A stretch of 64,000 nucleotides of DNA from Prescottella defluvii (GCF_000738775.1 NZ_JPOC01000020.1:168040-232039); one strand, 5' to 3'. Shown: positions 32,111-43,809, counted from the stretch's first letter. The notes: generated from the letters alone by a model not told the origin. Numbers and translations are program-made.

Positions 32111-32772
32111 CCGAGACCGCAACCAAGCTGACCCTCGACGTCAAGGCTGCCGGTGGCAAGACCAACGGCACTGTCGATCTCCCCTCGGAGATCTTCGACG
32201 CGACCGCGAACATCGCTCTGATGCATCAGGTCGTCGTCGCGCAGCTCGCCGCCGCACGTCAGGGCACCCACTCCACCAAGACCCGCGGTGAAGTCCGCGG
32301 TGGTGGCAAGAAGCCGTACCGCCAGAAGGGCACCGGCCGCGCACGTCAGGGCTCGACCCGTGCACCGCAGTTCGCCGGCGGTGGCGTCGTCCACGGCCCG
32401 CAGCCGCGTGACTACAGCCAGCGGACCCCCAAGAAGATGAAGGCTGCTGCTCTGCGTGGCGCCCTCTCCGATCGGGCTCGCAGCGAGCGCATCCACGTCA
32501 TCACCGAGCTGGTCGCCGGGCAGGTCCCGTCCACCAAGTCGGCGAAGTCGTTCCTGGGTGAGATCTCGGATCGCAAGAAGCTTCTGCTCGTCGTCGGGCG
32601 CGAGGACATCGCTGCCTGGAAGAGCGTGCAGAACCTGGAAGGCGTGCACCCCATCGCACCCGACCAGCTCAACACCTACGACGTGCTCAACAGCGATGAC
32701 GTCGTGTTCAGCCTCGAGGCTCTGAACACCTTCATCGCGGGCCCGGCCAAGAACGAGGAGGAGAGCAAGTGA
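32107..32772 (+). CDS. rplD: 50S ribosomal protein L4
   Basis: 221 residues. The central loop [19 protein letters not shown] lines the peptide exit tunnel and is the part that contacts 23S rRNA. In E. coli L4 represses its own operon; conservation of that here is unknown. It overlaps rplC (ATGA) and rplW (GTGA). Confidence 0.98.
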   Translation: MTETATKLTLDVKAAGGKTNGTVDLPSEIFDATANIALMHQVVVAQLAAARQGTHSTKTRGEVRGGGKKPYRQKGTGRARQGSTRAPQFAGGGVVHGPQPRDYSQRTPKKMKAAALRGALSDRARSERIHVITELVAGQVPSTKSAKSFLGEISDRKKLLLVVGREDIAAWKSVQNLEGVHPIAPDQLNTYDVLNSDDVVFSLEALNTFIAGPAKNEEESK

Positions 32773-33074
32773 CCACCATCGCCGACCCCCGCGACATCTT
32801 GCTGGCCCCGGTCATCTCCGAGAAGTCCTACGGACTGATCGAGGAAGGCACCTACACCTTCCTGGTGCACCCGGACTCGAACAAGACGCAGATCAAGATC
32901 GCCGTCGAGAAGGTCTTCGGCGTCACGGTGACGAGCGTCAACACCGCCAACCGTCAGGGCAAGCGCAAGCGGACCCGCTTCGGTTACGGCAAGCGCAAGG
33001 ACACCAAGCGTGCGCTCGTGACCCTCTCGGCCGACAGCAAGCCCATCGAGATCTTCGGAGGCCCGGTCGCGTAA
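32769..33074 (+). CDS. rplW: 50S ribosomal protein L23
   Basis: 101 residues from a GTG that overlaps the rplD stop. VISEKSY near the N-terminus and [14 protein letters not shown] in the rRNA-binding loop identify L23. It lies at the tunnel exit, where trigger factor and signal recognition particle dock. Confidence 0.97.
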   Translation: MTTIADPRDILLAPVISEKSYGLIEEGTYTFLVHPDSNKTQIKIAVEKVFGVTVTSVNTANRQGKRKRTRFGYGKRKDTKRALVTLSADSKPIEIFGGPVA

Positions 33075-33114
33075 GCGGGCGGGACTTGACGAGATATAGA
33101 GGACGAGAAGACTC

Positions 33115-33951
33115 ATGGCAATCCGTAAGTACAAGCCGACTACCCCGGGCCGTCGTGGCTCGAGTGTCTCGGACTTCGCCGAGATCACTCGGTCGACGCC
33201 CGAGAAGTCGTTGGTTCGCCCGCTGCACGGTCGCGGTGGTCGTAACGCCCACGGTCGCATCACCACCCGTCACAAGGGTGGCGGTCACAAGCGCGCCTAC
33301 CGGTTGATCGACTTCCGTCGCAACGACAAGGACGGCGTGCCGGCCAAGGTCGCTCACATCGAGTACGACCCCAACCGCACCGCCCGCATCGCGCTGCTGC
33401 ACTACGCGGACGGCGAGAAGCGCTACATCATCGCCCCCAAGGGCCTGGTGCAGGGTGCCCCGATCGAGTCCGGCGCTACCGCCGACATCAAGCCGGGTAA
33501 CAACCTGCCGCTGCGCAACATCCCCACCGGTACCACCATCCACGCAGTCGAGCTGCGTCCGGGTGGCGGCGCCAAGATGGCCCGTTCCGCCGGCGCCAGC
33601 ATCCAGCTGCTGGGCAAGGAAGGCACCTACGCCACGCTGCGTATGCCGTCCGGTGAAATCCGTCGCGTCGACGTGCGCTGCCGCGCAACCGTCGGCGAGG
33701 TCGGCAACGCCGAGCAGTCGAACATCAACTGGGGCAAGGCCGGCCGTATGCGCTGGAAGGGCAAGCGCCCGACCGTCCGTGGTGTCGTGATGAACCCGGT
33801 CGACCACCCGCACGGTGGTGGTGAGGGTAAGACCTCCGGTGGTCGCCACCCGGTCAGCCCCTGGGGCAAGCCCGAGGGCCGCACCCGCAAGAACAAGGCG
33901 AGCGACAAGCTCATTGTCCGCCGCCGCCGTACCGGCAAGAACAAGCGCTAG
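33115..33951 (+). CDS. rplB: 50S ribosomal protein L2
   Basis: 278 residues, standard length. [11 protein letters not shown] at the start and the conserved [11 protein letters not shown] near the C-terminus, with the histidine needed for peptidyl-transferase activity. L2 is needed for joining of the subunits. Forty bases separate it from rplW, and it is followed closely by rpsS. Confidence 0.98.
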   Translation: MAIRKYKPTTPGRRGSSVSDFAEITRSTPEKSLVRPLHGRGGRNAHGRITTRHKGGGHKRAYRLIDFRRNDKDGVPAKVAHIEYDPNRTARIALLHYADGEKRYIIAPKGLVQGAPIESGATADIKPGNNLPLRNIPTGTTIHAVELRPGGGAKMARSAGASIQLLGKEGTYATLRMPSGEIRRVDVRCRATVGEVGNAEQSNINWGKAGRMRWKGKRPTVRGVVMNPVDHPHGGGEGKTSGGRHPVSPWGKPEGRTRKNKASDKLIVRRRRTGKNKR

Positions 33952-33964
33952 GAGGGAGTGAAGG

Positions 33965-34242
33965 ATGCCACGCAGCCTTAAGAAGGGCCCGTTCGTCGAT
34001 GACCACCTCCTTGCGAAGGTGGACGTGCAGAACGAGAAGGGCACCAAGCAGGTCATCAAGACCTGGTCCCGTCGTTCCACGATCATCCCGGACTTCATCG
34101 GTCATACGTTTGCCGTCCACGACGGACGCAAGCACGTTCCGGTGTTCGTGTCGGATGCGATGGTTGGCCACAAGCTCGGAGAGTTTGCACCGACCAGGAC
34201 GTTCAAGGGCCACATCAAGGACGACCGGAAGAGCAAGCGTCG

Positions 34243-34246
<4 letters not shown>
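33965..34246 (+). CDS. rpsS: 30S ribosomal protein S19
   Basis: 93 residues. [14 protein letters not shown] at the N-terminus and [19 protein letters not shown] are family hallmarks. S19 pairs with S13 in the head of the small subunit. The stop overlaps the rplV start (ATGA). Confidence 0.98.
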
Positions 34247-35450
<1,204 letters not shown>

Positions 35451-35453
35451 CGC

Positions 35454-35870
35454 ATGTTGATCCCACGTCGGGTCAAGCACCGCAAGCAGCACCACCCGAG
35501 CCGTTCGGGTGCCGCCAAGGGCGGTACCCAGGTGGCCTTCGGTGAGTACGGCATCCAGGCTCTCGAGCCCGCCTACATCACCAACCGGCAGATCGAGTCC
35601 GCTCGTATCGCCATGACTCGCCACATCAAGCGTGGCGGCAAGATCTGGATCAACATCTTCCCGGATCGCCCGCTCACCAAGAAGCCTGCCGAGACCCGCA
35701 TGGGTTCCGGTAAGGGTTCGCCGGAGTGGTGGGTCGCGAACGTCAAGCCCGGACGGGTGATGTTCGAGATGAGCTACCCGAACGAGGAGATCGCCCGCGA
35801 GGCCCTGCGCCGCGCGATGCACAAGCTCCCCTGCAAGTGCCGGATCGTGACGAGGGAGGAGCAGTTCTGA
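35454..35870 (+). CDS. rplP: 50S ribosomal protein L16
   Basis: 138 residues. [10 protein letters not shown] at the start and [17 protein letters not shown] mark L16, which helps position the A-site tRNA and organises the large subunit late in assembly. Three bases after rpsC; its TGA overlaps the rpmC ATG by one base. Confidence 0.98.
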   Translation: MLIPRRVKHRKQHHPSRSGAAKGGTQVAFGEYGIQALEPAYITNRQIESARIAMTRHIKRGGKIWINIFPDRPLTKKPAETRMGSGKGSPEWWVANVKPGRVMFEMSYPNEEIAREALRRAMHKLPCKCRIVTREEQF

Positions 35871-36106
35871 TGGCAACCGCAAGCCCCGCTGCAGAGCTCC
35901 GCGAGCTGACCGAAGAAGAGCTGGTCACCAAGCTCCGTGAGTCGAAGGAAGAGCTGTTCAACCTTCGCTTCCAGATGGCCACCGGTCAGCTGGACAACAA
36001 CCGCCGGCTGCGCACGGTCCGTCACGAGATTGCGCGCATCTACACCGTCCTGCGCGAGCGTGAGCTCGGCCTGGCCTCCGGTCCGGACGCAGGTGACGCG
36101 GCATGA
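35870..36106 (+). CDS. rpmC: 50S ribosomal protein L29
   Basis: 78 residues from the ATG at 35870, which overlaps the rplP stop; the same frame is open further upstream inside rplP, but that part is not ribosomal. The helical hairpin has [13 protein letters not shown] and [15 protein letters not shown]29 lies near the tunnel exit beside L23. The stop overlaps the rpsQ start. Confidence 0.97.
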   Translation: MATASPAAELRELTEEELVTKLRESKEELFNLRFQMATGQLDNNRRLRTVRHEIARIYTVLRERELGLASGPDAGDAA

Positions 36107-36393
36107 GTGAGGAAAAGGCAGTGAGCACCAACAGCACCGAAGAGCGCGGCAGCCGCAAGGTCCGCATCGGCTACGTGGTCTCGGACAAGATGGAGAAGAC
36201 CATCGTGGTCGAGCTGGAGGACCGGGTCAAGCACCCGCTCTACGGCAAGATCATCCGGCGGACCTCGAAGGTCAAGGCGCACGACGAGAACGGTATCGCC
36301 GGCGTCGGCGACCGCGTCCAGCTCATGGAGACCCGACCGCTGTCGGCGACCAAGCGCTGGCGTCTGGTCGAGGTCCTCGAGAAGGCCAAGTAA
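36103..36393 (+). CDS. rpsQ: 30S ribosomal protein S17
   Basis: 96 residues, with an extra 18-residue polar N-terminus before the OB-fold. [17 protein letters not shown] and [19 protein letters not shown] are typical. It is a primary 16S-binding protein. It ends the S10 gene group; 170 bp with a large hairpin follow. Confidence 0.97.
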   Translation: MSEEKAVSTNSTEERGSRKVRIGYVVSDKMEKTIVVELEDRVKHPLYGKIIRRTSKVKAHDENGIAGVGDRVQLMETRPLSATKRWRLVEVLEKAK

Positions 36394-36416
36394 GAGCCGA
36401 AGAGTGTATCCAGTAC

Positions 36417-36459
36417 GATGGTGGGGTTGCCCTGCGAAAGCAGTGGTGGCCCCACCATC
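36417..36459 (+). promoter_or_regulatory. Compound hairpin at the S10/spc boundary
   Basis: Outer 10-bp perfect stem GATGGTGGGG/CCCCACCATC (36417-36426, 36450-36459). Inside it is CTGC-GAAA-GCAG, a stem closed by a GNRA tetraloop (36432-36443). There is no T-run. It lies in the gap between rpsQ and rplN and could be an attenuator, processing site or protein-binding leader for the spc group. Confidence 0.6.
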
Positions 36460-36563
36460 GGCGGGTACAGACCGCGCGCGTCGGGTCGGAATCTGCCGCG
36501 CATGATCAGCGCGAACCACTGCGGTTCGCACTGGTCGAAACAAGCCAGGTCAAGGAGAAGTAA

Positions 36564-36932
36564 GTGATTCAGCAGGAGTCGCGACTGCGCGTCGCCGACA
36601 ACACGGGTGCCAAGGAGATTCTCTGCATCCGCGTTCTCGGTGGCTCGTCTCGTCGCTACGCCGGGATCGGCGACATCATCGTCGCCACCGTCAAGGACGC
36701 GACCCCGGGTGGAAACGTGAAGAAGGGCGAGGTCGTCAAGGCCGTCATCGTCCGTACCGCCAAGGAGCGTCGTCGTCCGGACGGCTCGTACATCAAGTTC
36801 GACGAGAACGCTGCCGTCATCATCAAGGCGGACAACGATCCTCGTGGTACCCGAATCTTCGGACCCGTCGGCCGTGAGCTGCGCGAGAAGAAGTTCATGA
36901 AGATCGTCTCGCTCGCCCCGGAGGTGCTGTGA
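36564..36932 (+). CDS. rplN: 50S ribosomal protein L14
   Basis: 122 residues from a GTG at 36564 behind [27 protein letters not shown] and the [15 protein letters not shown] region are diagnostic. L14 forms an inter-subunit bridge and is the docking site of the silencing factor RsfS. First gene of the spc group; its stop overlaps rplX. Confidence 0.98.
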   Translation: MIQQESRLRVADNTGAKEILCIRVLGGSSRRYAGIGDIIVATVKDATPGGNVKKGEVVKAVIVRTAKERRRPDGSYIKFDENAAVIIKADNDPRGTRIFGPVGRELREKKFMKIVSLAPEVL

Positions 36933-37249
36933 TGAAGGTGCACAAGGGTGACACCGTGCTGGTCATCTCCGGCAAGGACAAGGGCGCGAAGGGCAAGGTC
37001 ATCCAGGCCTTCCCCGCGACCAACAAGGTCCTGGTCGAGGGCGTGAACCGCATCAAGAAGCACACCGCGGTCTCTGCGAACGAGCGTGGCGCCTCCTCGG
37101 GCGGCATCGTGACGCAGGAAGCACCGATCAACGTTTCCAACGTCGCGGTCGTCGACTCGGACGGTAACCCCACTCGCGTGGGCTACCGCACCGATGAGGA
37201 GACCGGTAAGCGCGTTCGGATTTCCCGGAAGAACGGGAAGGACATCTGA
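36932..37249 (+). CDS. rplX: 50S ribosomal protein L24
   Basis: 105 residues from ATG 36932; a GTG one codon upstream (36929) is the alternative, but most homologues begin MKVHKGD. The KOW motif is [19 protein letters not shown]24 is an assembly initiator of the large subunit. One base separates its stop from rplE. Confidence 0.97.
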   Translation: MKVHKGDTVLVISGKDKGAKGKVIQAFPATNKVLVEGVNRIKKHTAVSANERGASSGGIVTQEAPINVSNVAVVDSDGNPTRVGYRTDEETGKRVRISRKNGKDI

Positions 37250-37250
37250 C

Positions 37251-37817
37251 ATGACCTCCACTGAGAACAAGATCCAGCCGCGCCTGAAGCTCCGCTACCG
37301 TGCGGAGATCAAGGACGCGCTGAACGCGGAGTTCGCGTACGCGAACGTCATGCAGATCCCCGGCGTCGTCAAGGTCGTCGTCAACATGGGTGTCGGCGAC
37401 GCCGCCCGTGACGCGAAGCTGATCAACGGCGCGGTTGCCGATCTCGCTCTGATCACCGGTCAGAAGCCTGAGATCCGCAAGGCTCGCAAGTCCATCGCGC
37501 AGTTCAAGCTGCGTGAGGGCATGCCGATCGGCGCGCGCGTCACGCTGCGTGGCGACCGCATGTGGGAGTTCCTGGATCGCCTGGTGTCGATCGCGCTGCC
37601 CCGTATCAGGGACTTCCGCGGTCTGTCGGGTAACCAGTTCGACGGCAACGGCAACTACACGTTCGGCCTCAACGAGCAGTCGATGTTCCACGAGATCGAC
37701 GTGGACAAGATCGATCGTCCGCGCGGTATGGACATCACCGTCGTGACCACCGCCACCAACAACGAAGAAGGCCGTGCGCTGCTCAAGCACCTCGGCTTCC
37801 CGTTCAAGGAGAACTGA
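37251..37817 (+). CDS. rplE: 50S ribosomal protein L5
   Basis: 188 residues from ATG 37251, directly after the rplX stop; upstream in-frame codons belong to the rplX region. [29 protein letters not shown] and GRGLSGNQ-like [13 protein letters not shown] identify L5, which binds 5S rRNA and contacts P-site tRNA. Confidence 0.98.
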   Translation: MTSTENKIQPRLKLRYRAEIKDALNAEFAYANVMQIPGVVKVVVNMGVGDAARDAKLINGAVADLALITGQKPEIRKARKSIAQFKLREGMPIGARVTLRGDRMWEFLDRLVSIALPRIRDFRGLSGNQFDGNGNYTFGLNEQSMFHEIDVDKIDRPRGMDITVVTTATNNEEGRALLKHLGFPFKEN

Positions 37818-37821
37818 GCCC

Positions 37822-38007
37822 ATGGCTAAGAAGGCACTGGTCAACAAGGCCAACAAGAAGCCGAAGTTCGCGGTGCGCGCGTACACCCGCTGCCAGAAGT
37901 GCGGCCGTCCGCACTCGGTGTTCCGCAAGTTCGGCCTGTGCCGTATCTGCGTTCGCGAGATGGCGCACGCCGGCGAGCTGCCGGGCGTTCACAAGAGCTC
38001 CTGGTAA
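37822..38007 (+). CDS. rpsZ: 30S ribosomal protein S14, zinc-binding type Z
   Basis: 61 residues, the short form. Two CxxC pairs (CQKC at about 24-27 and CRIC at about 40-43) form the zinc ribbon. This is the housekeeping C+ version; many actinobacteria also have a longer zinc-free S14 elsewhere, used under zinc limitation. Four bases after rplE. Confidence 0.97.
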   Translation: MAKKALVNKANKKPKFAVRAYTRCQKCGRPHSVFRKFGLCRICVREMAHAGELPGVHKSSW

Positions 38008-38030
38008 CCCCTTCCGGGCTACACAGATTT

Positions 38031-38052
38031 CCGTTCCGCATCCGCGGAACGG
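38031..38052 (+). promoter_or_regulatory. First of two hairpins between rpsZ and rpsH
   Basis: A perfect 9-bp stem CCGTTCCGC/GCGGAACGG with an ATCC loop, 23 bp after the rpsZ stop. Confidence 0.5.
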
Positions 38053-38091
38053 TGAAGGTAAGAACCACTTCGTTGTAGGCCCACGACCGGG

Positions 38092-38131
38092 CCGGCTCCG
38101 CTCCCCAGATTCGTCGGGGGAGCGGAGCCGG
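38092..38131 (+). terminator. Second, 15-bp hairpin between rpsZ and rpsH
   Basis: A perfect 15-bp stem (38092-38106 with 38117-38131) with a 10-base loop, about 50 bp before rpsH. It is as strong as a terminator but lacks a T-run and sits in the middle of the spc group, so partial termination or RNA processing is more likely than a full stop. The arms contain GGCTCCGCTCCC, also found in truA. Confidence 0.6.
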
Positions 38132-38180
38132 GATCGGTGTTGCATGGGAACCCCAGCGAGAAAGGTGCACAGGTCAACTC

Positions 38181-38579
38181 ATGACCATGACTGATCCGAT
38201 CGCAGACTTCTTGACTCGTCTGCGTAATGCCAACTCGGCGTACCACGATGAGGTGAAGCTGCCGCACTCGAAGATCAAGGCGAACATCGCCGAGATCCTC
38301 AAGCGCGAGGGTTACATCGCGGACTACCGCACCGAGGATGCCGAGGTCGGCAAGACGCTGATCGTCGACCTCAAGTACGGCCCGAGCCGCGAGCGCAGCC
38401 TCGCCGGCGTCCGCCGTGTTTCCAAGCCCGGTCTGCGCGTGTACGCGAAGTCCACCAACCTGCCCAAGGTCCTGGGCGGCCTCGGCGTGGCCATCATTTC
38501 CACGTCGTCCGGTCTGCTCACCGATCGTCAGGCGGCCAATCAGGGAGTGGGCGGGGAAGTCCTCGCCTACGTCTGGTAA
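38181..38579 (+). CDS. rpsH: 30S ribosomal protein S8
   Basis: 132 residues; the first ATG (38181) is used, a second is two codons later. [14 protein letters not shown] and the C-terminal [12 protein letters not shown] and GGEVLAYVW are characteristic. In E. coli S8 represses the spc operon by binding the L5 mRNA; the hairpins before this gene make its own control worth testing. Confidence 0.98.
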   Translation: MTMTDPIADFLTRLRNANSAYHDEVKLPHSKIKANIAEILKREGYIADYRTEDAEVGKTLIVDLKYGPSRERSLAGVRRVSKPGLRVYAKSTNLPKVLGGLGVAIISTSSGLLTDRQAANQGVGGEVLAYVW

Positions 38580-38593
38580 GGGAGGCCACCACT

Positions 38594-39130
38594 ATGTCGC
38601 GTATTGGAAAGATTCCGGTCGCCGTCCCCGCGGGCGTCGACGTGACCATCACCGGCCAGGACGTCGCGGTCAAGGGGCCCAAGGGCGCCCTGACGCTGAC
38701 CGTCTCCGAGCCGATCTCGGTTGCCCAGGAGGACGGTGCCCTGCAGGTCACCCGTCCTGACGACGAGCGTCGCAGCCGTGCGCTGCACGGTCTGTCGCGC
38801 ACCCTGGTGCAGAACATGATCGTCGGTGTGACCGCCGGTTACAACACCAAGATGGAGATCCACGGTGTCGGTTACCGTGTGGCGCTGAAGGGCCAGGACC
38901 TCGAGTTCTCCCTCGGCTTCAGCCACCCGGTCCTGATCGAGGCTCCGGAGGGCATCTCCTTCGCTGTCGAGACGCCGACCAGGTTCTCGATCTCCGGCAT
39001 CGACAAGCAGAAGGTCGGCCAGATCGCGGCCAACATCCGTCGTCTGCGTAAGTCCGACCCGTACAAGGGCAAGGGCATCCGCTACGAGGGTGAGCAGGTC
39101 CGTCGCAAGGTCGGAAAGACGGGTAAGTGA
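38594..39130 (+). CDS. rplF: 50S ribosomal protein L6
   Basis: 178 residues. [16 protein letters not shown] at the N-terminus and [24 protein letters not shown] at the end ([10 protein letters not shown] is the signature). Two homologous alpha/beta domains near the factor-binding stalk. One base before rplR. Confidence 0.98.
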   Translation: MSRIGKIPVAVPAGVDVTITGQDVAVKGPKGALTLTVSEPISVAQEDGALQVTRPDDERRSRALHGLSRTLVQNMIVGVTAGYNTKMEIHGVGYRVALKGQDLEFSLGFSHPVLIEAPEGISFAVETPTRFSISGIDKQKVGQIAANIRRLRKSDPYKGKGIRYEGEQVRRKVGKTGK

Positions 39131-39131
39131 T

Positions 39132-39539
39132 ATGAGCCAGACTGCAAATCAGAAAGCCAAGCGGATCCCGCTGGGCAAGGACGCGTCCACGACGCGTCGT
39201 CTGTCGAAGGCGCGTCGTCACTTCCGTCTCCGCAAGAAGGTCTCCGGCACCCCCGAGCGTCCCCGTCTGGTGGTGAACCGCTCCGCGCGGCACATCCACG
39301 TGCAGCTGGTGGACGATCTGGCCGGCAAGACCCTCGCCGCTGCGTCGACCATCGAGGCGGACGTTCGTGCGCTGGACGGCGACAAGAGCGCCCGCGGTGC
39401 CAAGGTCGGTCAGCTGATCGCCGAGCGTGCCAAGGCAGCCGGCGTGGACACCGTGGTCTTCGACCGCGGCGGCCACACCTACACGGGTCGCATCGCGGCC
39501 CTGGCTGACGCCGCTCGCGAAGGCGGGTTGAAGTTCTGA
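39132..39539 (+). CDS. rplR: 50S ribosomal protein L18
   Basis: 135 residues from ATG 39132, just after the rplF stop; upstream in-frame codons lie in rpl[20 protein letters not shown] and [20 protein letters not shown] are diagnostic. It binds 5S rRNA with L5. Confidence 0.97.
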   Translation: MSQTANQKAKRIPLGKDASTTRRLSKARRHFRLRKKVSGTPERPRLVVNRSARHIHVQLVDDLAGKTLAAASTIEADVRALDGDKSARGAKVGQLIAERAKAAGVDTVVFDRGGHTYTGRIAALADAAREGGLKF

Positions 39540-39570
39540 TGACCAACATTACTAACGGAAGGAATGCCTG

Positions 39571-40218
39571 ATGCCGGGACGTCAAAGGCGTGACGGCGGA
39601 AGCGGACCCGCCGGACAGAATGGGCCGAACAGCGGCAGTGGCGACAACCGTGGCGGCCGTGACCGTCGCGACAACCGCCGCGACAACGCTGCCGAGAAGT
39701 CGAACCACATCGAGCGGGTTGTCTCCATCAACCGTGTCTCGAAGGTCGTCAAGGGTGGTCGTCGCTTCAGCTTCACCGCTCTGGTGATCGTGGGCGACGG
39801 CAACGGACTCGTCGGCGTCGGCTACGGAAAGGCCAAGGAAGTTCCCGCGGCCATCCAGAAGGGTGTCGAGGAGGCTCGCAAGAGCTTCTTCCGCGTGCCG
39901 CTCATCGGCAGCACCATCACGCACCCGGTGCAGGGCGAGGCCGCTGCCGGCGTCGTCATGCTGCGTCCGGCCAGCCCCGGTACCGGCGTCATCGCCGGTG
40001 GCGCGGTGCGTGCCGTGCTCGAGTGCGCGGGTGTCTCCGACATCCTTGCGAAGTCGCTCGGTAGCGACAACGCGATCAACGTCGTGCATGCGACCGTTGC
40101 TGCCCTCAAGGGTCTGCAGCGTCCCGAAGAGGTTGCGGCTCGCCGTGGCCTGCCCATCGAGGACGTTGCCCCCGCCGGCATGCTGCGCGCTCGTGCACAG
40201 GCTGGGAGCGTGAAGTAA
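39571..40218 (+). CDS. rpsE: 30S ribosomal protein S5
   Basis: 215 residues. A 45-residue glycine/arginine/aspartate-rich, probably disordered N-terminus precedes the conserved part ([32 protein letters not shown]). S5 contributes to decoding accuracy and mRNA unwinding at the entry channel. The stop TAA shares its last base with the rpmD ATG. Confidence 0.98.
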   Translation: MPGRQRRDGGSGPAGQNGPNSGSGDNRGGRDRRDNRRDNAAEKSNHIERVVSINRVSKVVKGGRRFSFTALVIVGDGNGLVGVGYGKAKEVPAAIQKGVEEARKSFFRVPLIGSTITHPVQGEAAAGVVMLRPASPGTGVIAGGAVRAVLECAGVSDILAKSLGSDNAINVVHATVAALKGLQRPEEVAARRGLPIEDVAPAGMLRARAQAGSVK

Positions 40219-40397
40219 TGGCACAGCTCAAGGTCACTCAGGTCAAGAGCACCATCGGCACCAAGCAGAACCAGCGGGACAGCCTGCGCACCCTCGGACT
40301 GAAGGGCATCCGTAAGACGGTTGTCCGCGAGGACAACGCGCAGAACCGCGGTCTGATCAACGTGGTGCGCCACCTCGTCACAGTTGAGGAGGTCTAA
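40218..40397 (+). CDS. rpmD: 50S ribosomal protein L30
   Basis: 59 residues. The translation begins [20 protein letters not shown] and continues with [14 protein letters not shown], typical of L30. It starts on the last base of the rpsE stop and ends two bases before rplO, exactly where rpmD is expected in the spc operon. Confidence 0.97.
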   Translation: MAQLKVTQVKSTIGTKQNQRDSLRTLGLKGIRKTVVREDNAQNRGLINVVRHLVTVEEV

Positions 40398-40399
40398 CC

Positions 40400-40840
40400 A
40401 TGACCATCAAGTTGCACCACCTCCGCCCCGCGCCGGGCGCCAAGACCGACAAGACTCGCGTCGGTCGCGGTGAAGGCTCGAAGGGTAAGACCGCGGGCCG
40501 CGGTACCAAGGGCACCAAGGCTCGCAAGAACGTTTCGGCCGCCTTCGAGGGTGGACAGATGCCGCTTCACATGCGTCTGCCCAAGCTCAAGGGCTTCACG
40601 AACCCGTTCCGCACCGAGTACCAGGTCGTCAACGTCGGCGACATCGCTCGTCTGTTCCCCGAGGGTGGACAGGTCGGCGTTGCCGAGCTCGTTGCCGCTG
40701 GCGCGGTTCGCAAGAACCAGCTCGTGAAGGTTCTCGCCGAGGGTGAGCTCACGGTTGCCGTTCAGGTGACCGCGAACAAGTTCTCCGGCGCTGCCAAGGA
40801 GAAGATCGCTGCTGCTGGTGGTTCCGCCACCGAGCTGTGA
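40400..40840 (+). CDS. rplO: 50S ribosomal protein L15
   Basis: 146 residues. [20 protein letters not shown] and the glycine-rich [15 protein letters not shown] stretch are family hallmarks. A late-assembly protein of the large subunit. Last gene of the spc group before a terminator. Confidence 0.98.
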   Translation: MTIKLHHLRPAPGAKTDKTRVGRGEGSKGKTAGRGTKGTKARKNVSAAFEGGQMPLHMRLPKLKGFTNPFRTEYQVVNVGDIARLFPEGGQVGVAELVAAGAVRKNQLVKVLAEGELTVAVQVTANKFSGAAKEKIAAAGGSATEL

Positions 40841-40858
40841 TCTCGCTCAGCTAGTCGT

Positions 40859-40904
40859 CGAATGGCCGCAACTCTGCCCCAACGGGTCAGGTTGCGGCCA
40901 TTCG
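40859..40904 (+). terminator. Terminator after rplO
   Basis: A 14-bp perfect stem (40859-40872 with 40891-40904) with a smaller GCCC/GGGT stem in its loop. It should end or reduce transcription before secY. The gap to secY (40905-41060) should hold the secY promoter, but I could not assign its boxes. Confidence 0.75.
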
Positions 40905-40983
40905 TCGCTCTGCAGGTCGTTCTGTCGGCATAATGTTGAGTGTCCGGCCCCGGGAACGGGGCTGTGTTTTCATGTGTCACTGT

Positions 40984-40999
40984 TAGAGTTCTAGAGTTC
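40984..40999 (+). repeat. Tandem TAGAGTTC repeat upstream of secY
   Basis: TAGAGTTC occurs twice head to tail in the probable secY promoter region, 61 bp before the start codon. It may be a regulator site or a chance duplication. Confidence 0.4.
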
Positions 41000-41060
41000 T
41001 GCAATCCATGGGACGGGTCAATCGACTTGGCTCCCCGTATGTCGTGCGCCAGGAGGATCT

Positions 41061-42383
41061 TTGCTTTCCGCCTTTGTCTCGGCCATCAGGACGCCTGACC
41101 TGAGGCGGAAGATCCTCTTCACTCTCGGTCTCGTCGCGCTGTATCGCCTTGGCGCGACACTGCCGTCTCCTGGTGTCGACTACGGCAATGTCCGTGAATG
41201 TATCGACCAGGTGTCGGGCGGCGAATCCGCCGGCATCTACTCGCTGATCAACTTGTTCTCCGGCGGCGCGCTACTGCAGCTGTCGGTGTTCGCGATCGGC
41301 ATCATGCCGTACATCACGGCGAGCATCATCGTGCAGCTGCTCACCGTCGTCATCCCGAAGTTCGAGGAACTCCGCAAGGAGGGCCAATCGGGCCAGGCGA
41401 AGATGACGCAGTACACGCGTTACCTGTCGATCGCTCTCGCGATCCTGCAGTCCACCGGCATTGTGGCTCTCGCGGCGCGAGGGCAGCTGCTGCAGGGCTG
41501 TTCGCAATCGATCATCGCCGACGAGAGTGTGTTCGGGCTGATCATCATCGTGCTCGTCATGACCGCCGGTGCGGCGCTCGTGATGTGGTTCGGTGAGCTG
41601 ATCACCGAGCGCGGCGTCGGCAACGGAATGTCGCTGCTGATCTTCGCCGGTATCGCCTCGCGCATCCCGTCCGAGGGCAATGCGATCCTCGAAAGCCGCG
41701 GTGGCCTGACGTTCGCGCTCGTGTGTGTGGCCGCGCTGGCCATCATCGCCGGCGTCGTCTTCGTCGAGCAGGGCCAGCGGCGGATCCCGGTGCAGTACGC
41801 GAAGCGCATGGTCGGCCGCAAGATGTACGGCGGATCGTCGACCTACCTGCCGCTGAAGGTCAACCAGGCCGGCGTCATCCCGGTGATCTTCGCGTCGTCC
41901 CTGCTCTACCTGCCGAATCTGATCGCGCAGCTCACCGGCGCCAACACGAGCGCCGATCCGAGCTGGTGGCAGCGGTTCATCAACGAGTACCTGGTGAACC
42001 CGGCCAACCCGGTCTACATCCTGATCTACTTCGGCATGATCGTCTTTTTCACCTACTTCTACGTTGCGATCACCTTCAATCCGGAGGAACGCGCGGACGA
42101 GATGAAGAAGTTCGGCGGGTTCATTCCGGGCATCCGCCCGGGCCGTCCGACCGCCGACTACCTGAACTACGTACTGAGCCGTATCACCCTGCCGGGCGCC
42201 ATCTACCTCGGCACCATCGCGGTCCTGCCGAATCTGTTCCTCGATATCGGCAATTCGGGCGGCGCGGCGAACCTGCCGTTCGGTGGCACCGCGGTGCTGA
42301 TTATGGTCAGTGTGGGCCTCGATACCGTGAAGCAGATCGAGAGCCAGCTTATGCAGCGAAACTATGAAGGGTTCCTCAAGTGA
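41061..42383 (+). CDS. secY: Preprotein translocase subunit SecY
   Basis: 440 residues from a TTG at 41061 with a perfect AGGAGG four bases upstream; the first residues ([20 protein letters not shown]) match the usual N-terminus. Ten membrane segments are expected and many are visible (for example [34 protein letters not shown]). SecY forms the protein-conducting channel with SecE and SecG. The stop overlaps the adk GTG. Confidence 0.97.
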   Translation: MLSAFVSAIRTPDLRRKILFTLGLVALYRLGATLPSPGVDYGNVRECIDQVSGGESAGIYSLINLFSGGALLQLSVFAIGIMPYITASIIVQLLTVVIPKFEELRKEGQSGQAKMTQYTRYLSIALAILQSTGIVALAARGQLLQGCSQSIIADESVFGLIIIVLVMTAGAALVMWFGELITERGVGNGMSLLIFAGIASRIPSEGNAILESRGGLTFALVCVAALAIIAGVVFVEQGQRRIPVQYAKRMVGRKMYGGSSTYLPLKVNQAGVIPVIFASSLLYLPNLIAQLTGANTSADPSWWQRFINEYLVNPANPVYILIYFGMIVFFTYFYVAITFNPEERADEMKKFGGFIPGIRPGRPTADYLNYVLSRITLPGAIYLGTIAVLPNLFLDIGNSGGAANLPFGGTAVLIMVSVGLDTVKQIESQLMQRNYEGFLK

Positions 42384-42925
42384 GACTTGTCCTCCTTGGT
42401 CCTCCCGGTGCCGGTAAGGGCACCCAGGCCGCGATCCTGTCCGAGAAGCTGGGCGTTCCGCACATCTCCACCGGCGACCTCTTCCGCGCGAACATCGGGC
42501 AGCAGACGCCGCTCGGGCTCGAGGCCAAGAAGTACCTCGACGCAGGGGACCTGGTTCCCAGTGAGATCACGAACAACATGGTGAAGGCCCGCGTCGCCGA
42601 GCCCGACGCCGTCAACGGCTTCCTGCTCGACGGGTTCCCCCGCACGGTGGATCAGGCGAAGGCGCTCGAGGACATCCTCGAAGGCCTCGGTGCCAAGCTC
42701 GACGGTGTGCTCGCATTCGACGTCGACGACGACGTCGTGGTCGAGCGGATGCTCGCCCGCGGTCGCGCGGACGACACCGAGGACGTCATCCGCAACCGCA
42801 TGCGCGTCTACCGCGAGGAGACGGCGCCCCTGCTCGACCACTACGCCGGCCAGATCGTCACCGTCGATGCTGTCGGCGCTGTCGAAGAGGTCAACGCCCG
42901 CGCTCTGGCCGCGCTGGGGAAGTAA
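42380..42925 (+). CDS. adk: Adenylate kinase
   Basis: 181 residues, the short-lid form. The P-loop is [11 protein letters not shown] (about 7-17), and LLDGFPRT and [16 protein letters not shown] are the NMP/AMP and lid regions. It converts ATP and AMP to two ADP. GTG start overlapping secY; stop overlaps map. Confidence 0.97.
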   Translation: MRLVLLGPPGAGKGTQAAILSEKLGVPHISTGDLFRANIGQQTPLGLEAKKYLDAGDLVPSEITNNMVKARVAEPDAVNGFLLDGFPRTVDQAKALEDILEGLGAKLDGVLAFDVDDDVVVERMLARGRADDTEDVIRNRMRVYREETAPLLDHYAGQIVTVDAVGAVEEVNARALAALGK

Positions 42926-43728
42926 TGGCATTCGGCCGCAAGCGCAAGGTCGTTCCGTTCCGCACCGCGGGTGAGCTCGACGCCATGGCTGCTGCGGGCG
43001 CGATCGTCGGGACCGCCCTCGTGGCGGTGCGGGACGCGGCCAAGCCCGGTGTCAGCACCCTCGAGCTCGACCGGGTCGCCGAATCCGTCATCCGGGATGC
43101 CGGCGCGGTGCCGTCGTTCCTGGGCTACCACGGGTTCTCCGGCTCCATCTGCTCGTCGGTCAACGATCGCGTCGTGCACGGGATCCCGTCCGCGGACGAC
43201 ATCCTCGTCGAGGGTGATCTGGTCTCGATCGACTGTGGGGCCATCCTCGACGGTTGGCACGGCGATTCGGCATGGACGTTCGGTGTGGGTCAGCTCAGCG
43301 AGGCGGATGCTCAGCTGAGTGAGGCGACGCGGCTGTCGATGGAGGCCGGGATCGCGGCGATGGTCGAGGGCAACCGCCTCACCGACGTCTCGCATGCGAT
43401 CGAGTTGGGCACGCATGCCGCGGAGAAGTTGCACGGCAGGCCCTACGGCATCGTCGACGGCTACGGCGGTCACGCGATCGGCCGTGAGATGCACATGGAT
43501 CCGTTCCTGCCGAACGAGGGTGCCCCGGGTAAGGGCCCGCATCTGGTGATCGGGTCGGTTCTCGCGATCGAGCCGATGCTCACTCTCGGCACGTACGAGA
43601 CCGAGGTCCTGGGCGACGACTGGACTGTCGTCACGACCGACGGAAGCCGTGCCGCCCACTGGGAGCACACCGTCGCGGTGACCGAGGACGGTCCGCGGAT
43701 TCTCACGCTCCGTCCCGGAGACAACTGA
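42925..43728 (+). CDS. map: Methionine aminopeptidase, type I
   Basis: 267 residues. It removes the initiator methionine. Metal-binding residues are visible in the order Asp ([20 protein letters not shown] supplies both), His ([12 protein letters not shown]), Glu (LAIEPM) and Glu ([11 protein letters not shown]), with the substrate histidine in [11 protein letters not shown]. The adk-map overlap is a single base. Followed by a terminator. Confidence 0.97.
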   Translation: MAFGRKRKVVPFRTAGELDAMAAAGAIVGTALVAVRDAAKPGVSTLELDRVAESVIRDAGAVPSFLGYHGFSGSICSSVNDRVVHGIPSADDILVEGDLVSIDCGAILDGWHGDSAWTFGVGQLSEADAQLSEATRLSMEAGIAAMVEGNRLTDVSHAIELGTHAAEKLHGRPYGIVDGYGGHAIGREMHMDPFLPNEGAPGKGPHLVIGSVLAIEPMLTLGTYETEVLGDDWTVVTTDGSRAAHWEHTVAVTEDGPRILTLRPGDN

Positions 43729-43740
43729 AGATCTGCAAGA

Positions 43741-43784
43741 CGCCGAACGGGCAGTGGATTGATCCACTGCCCGTTCGGCGTTTT
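43741..43784. terminator. Bidirectional terminator between map and dtd
   Basis: A perfect 19-bp inverted repeat (43741-43759 with 43762-43780) followed by TTTT on the + strand. It separates the convergent map and dtd genes and is the clearest intrinsic terminator in the window. Confidence 0.9.
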
Positions 43785-43809
43785 CGTGTCTCGGCCGGGA
43801 GCGGCCGGG

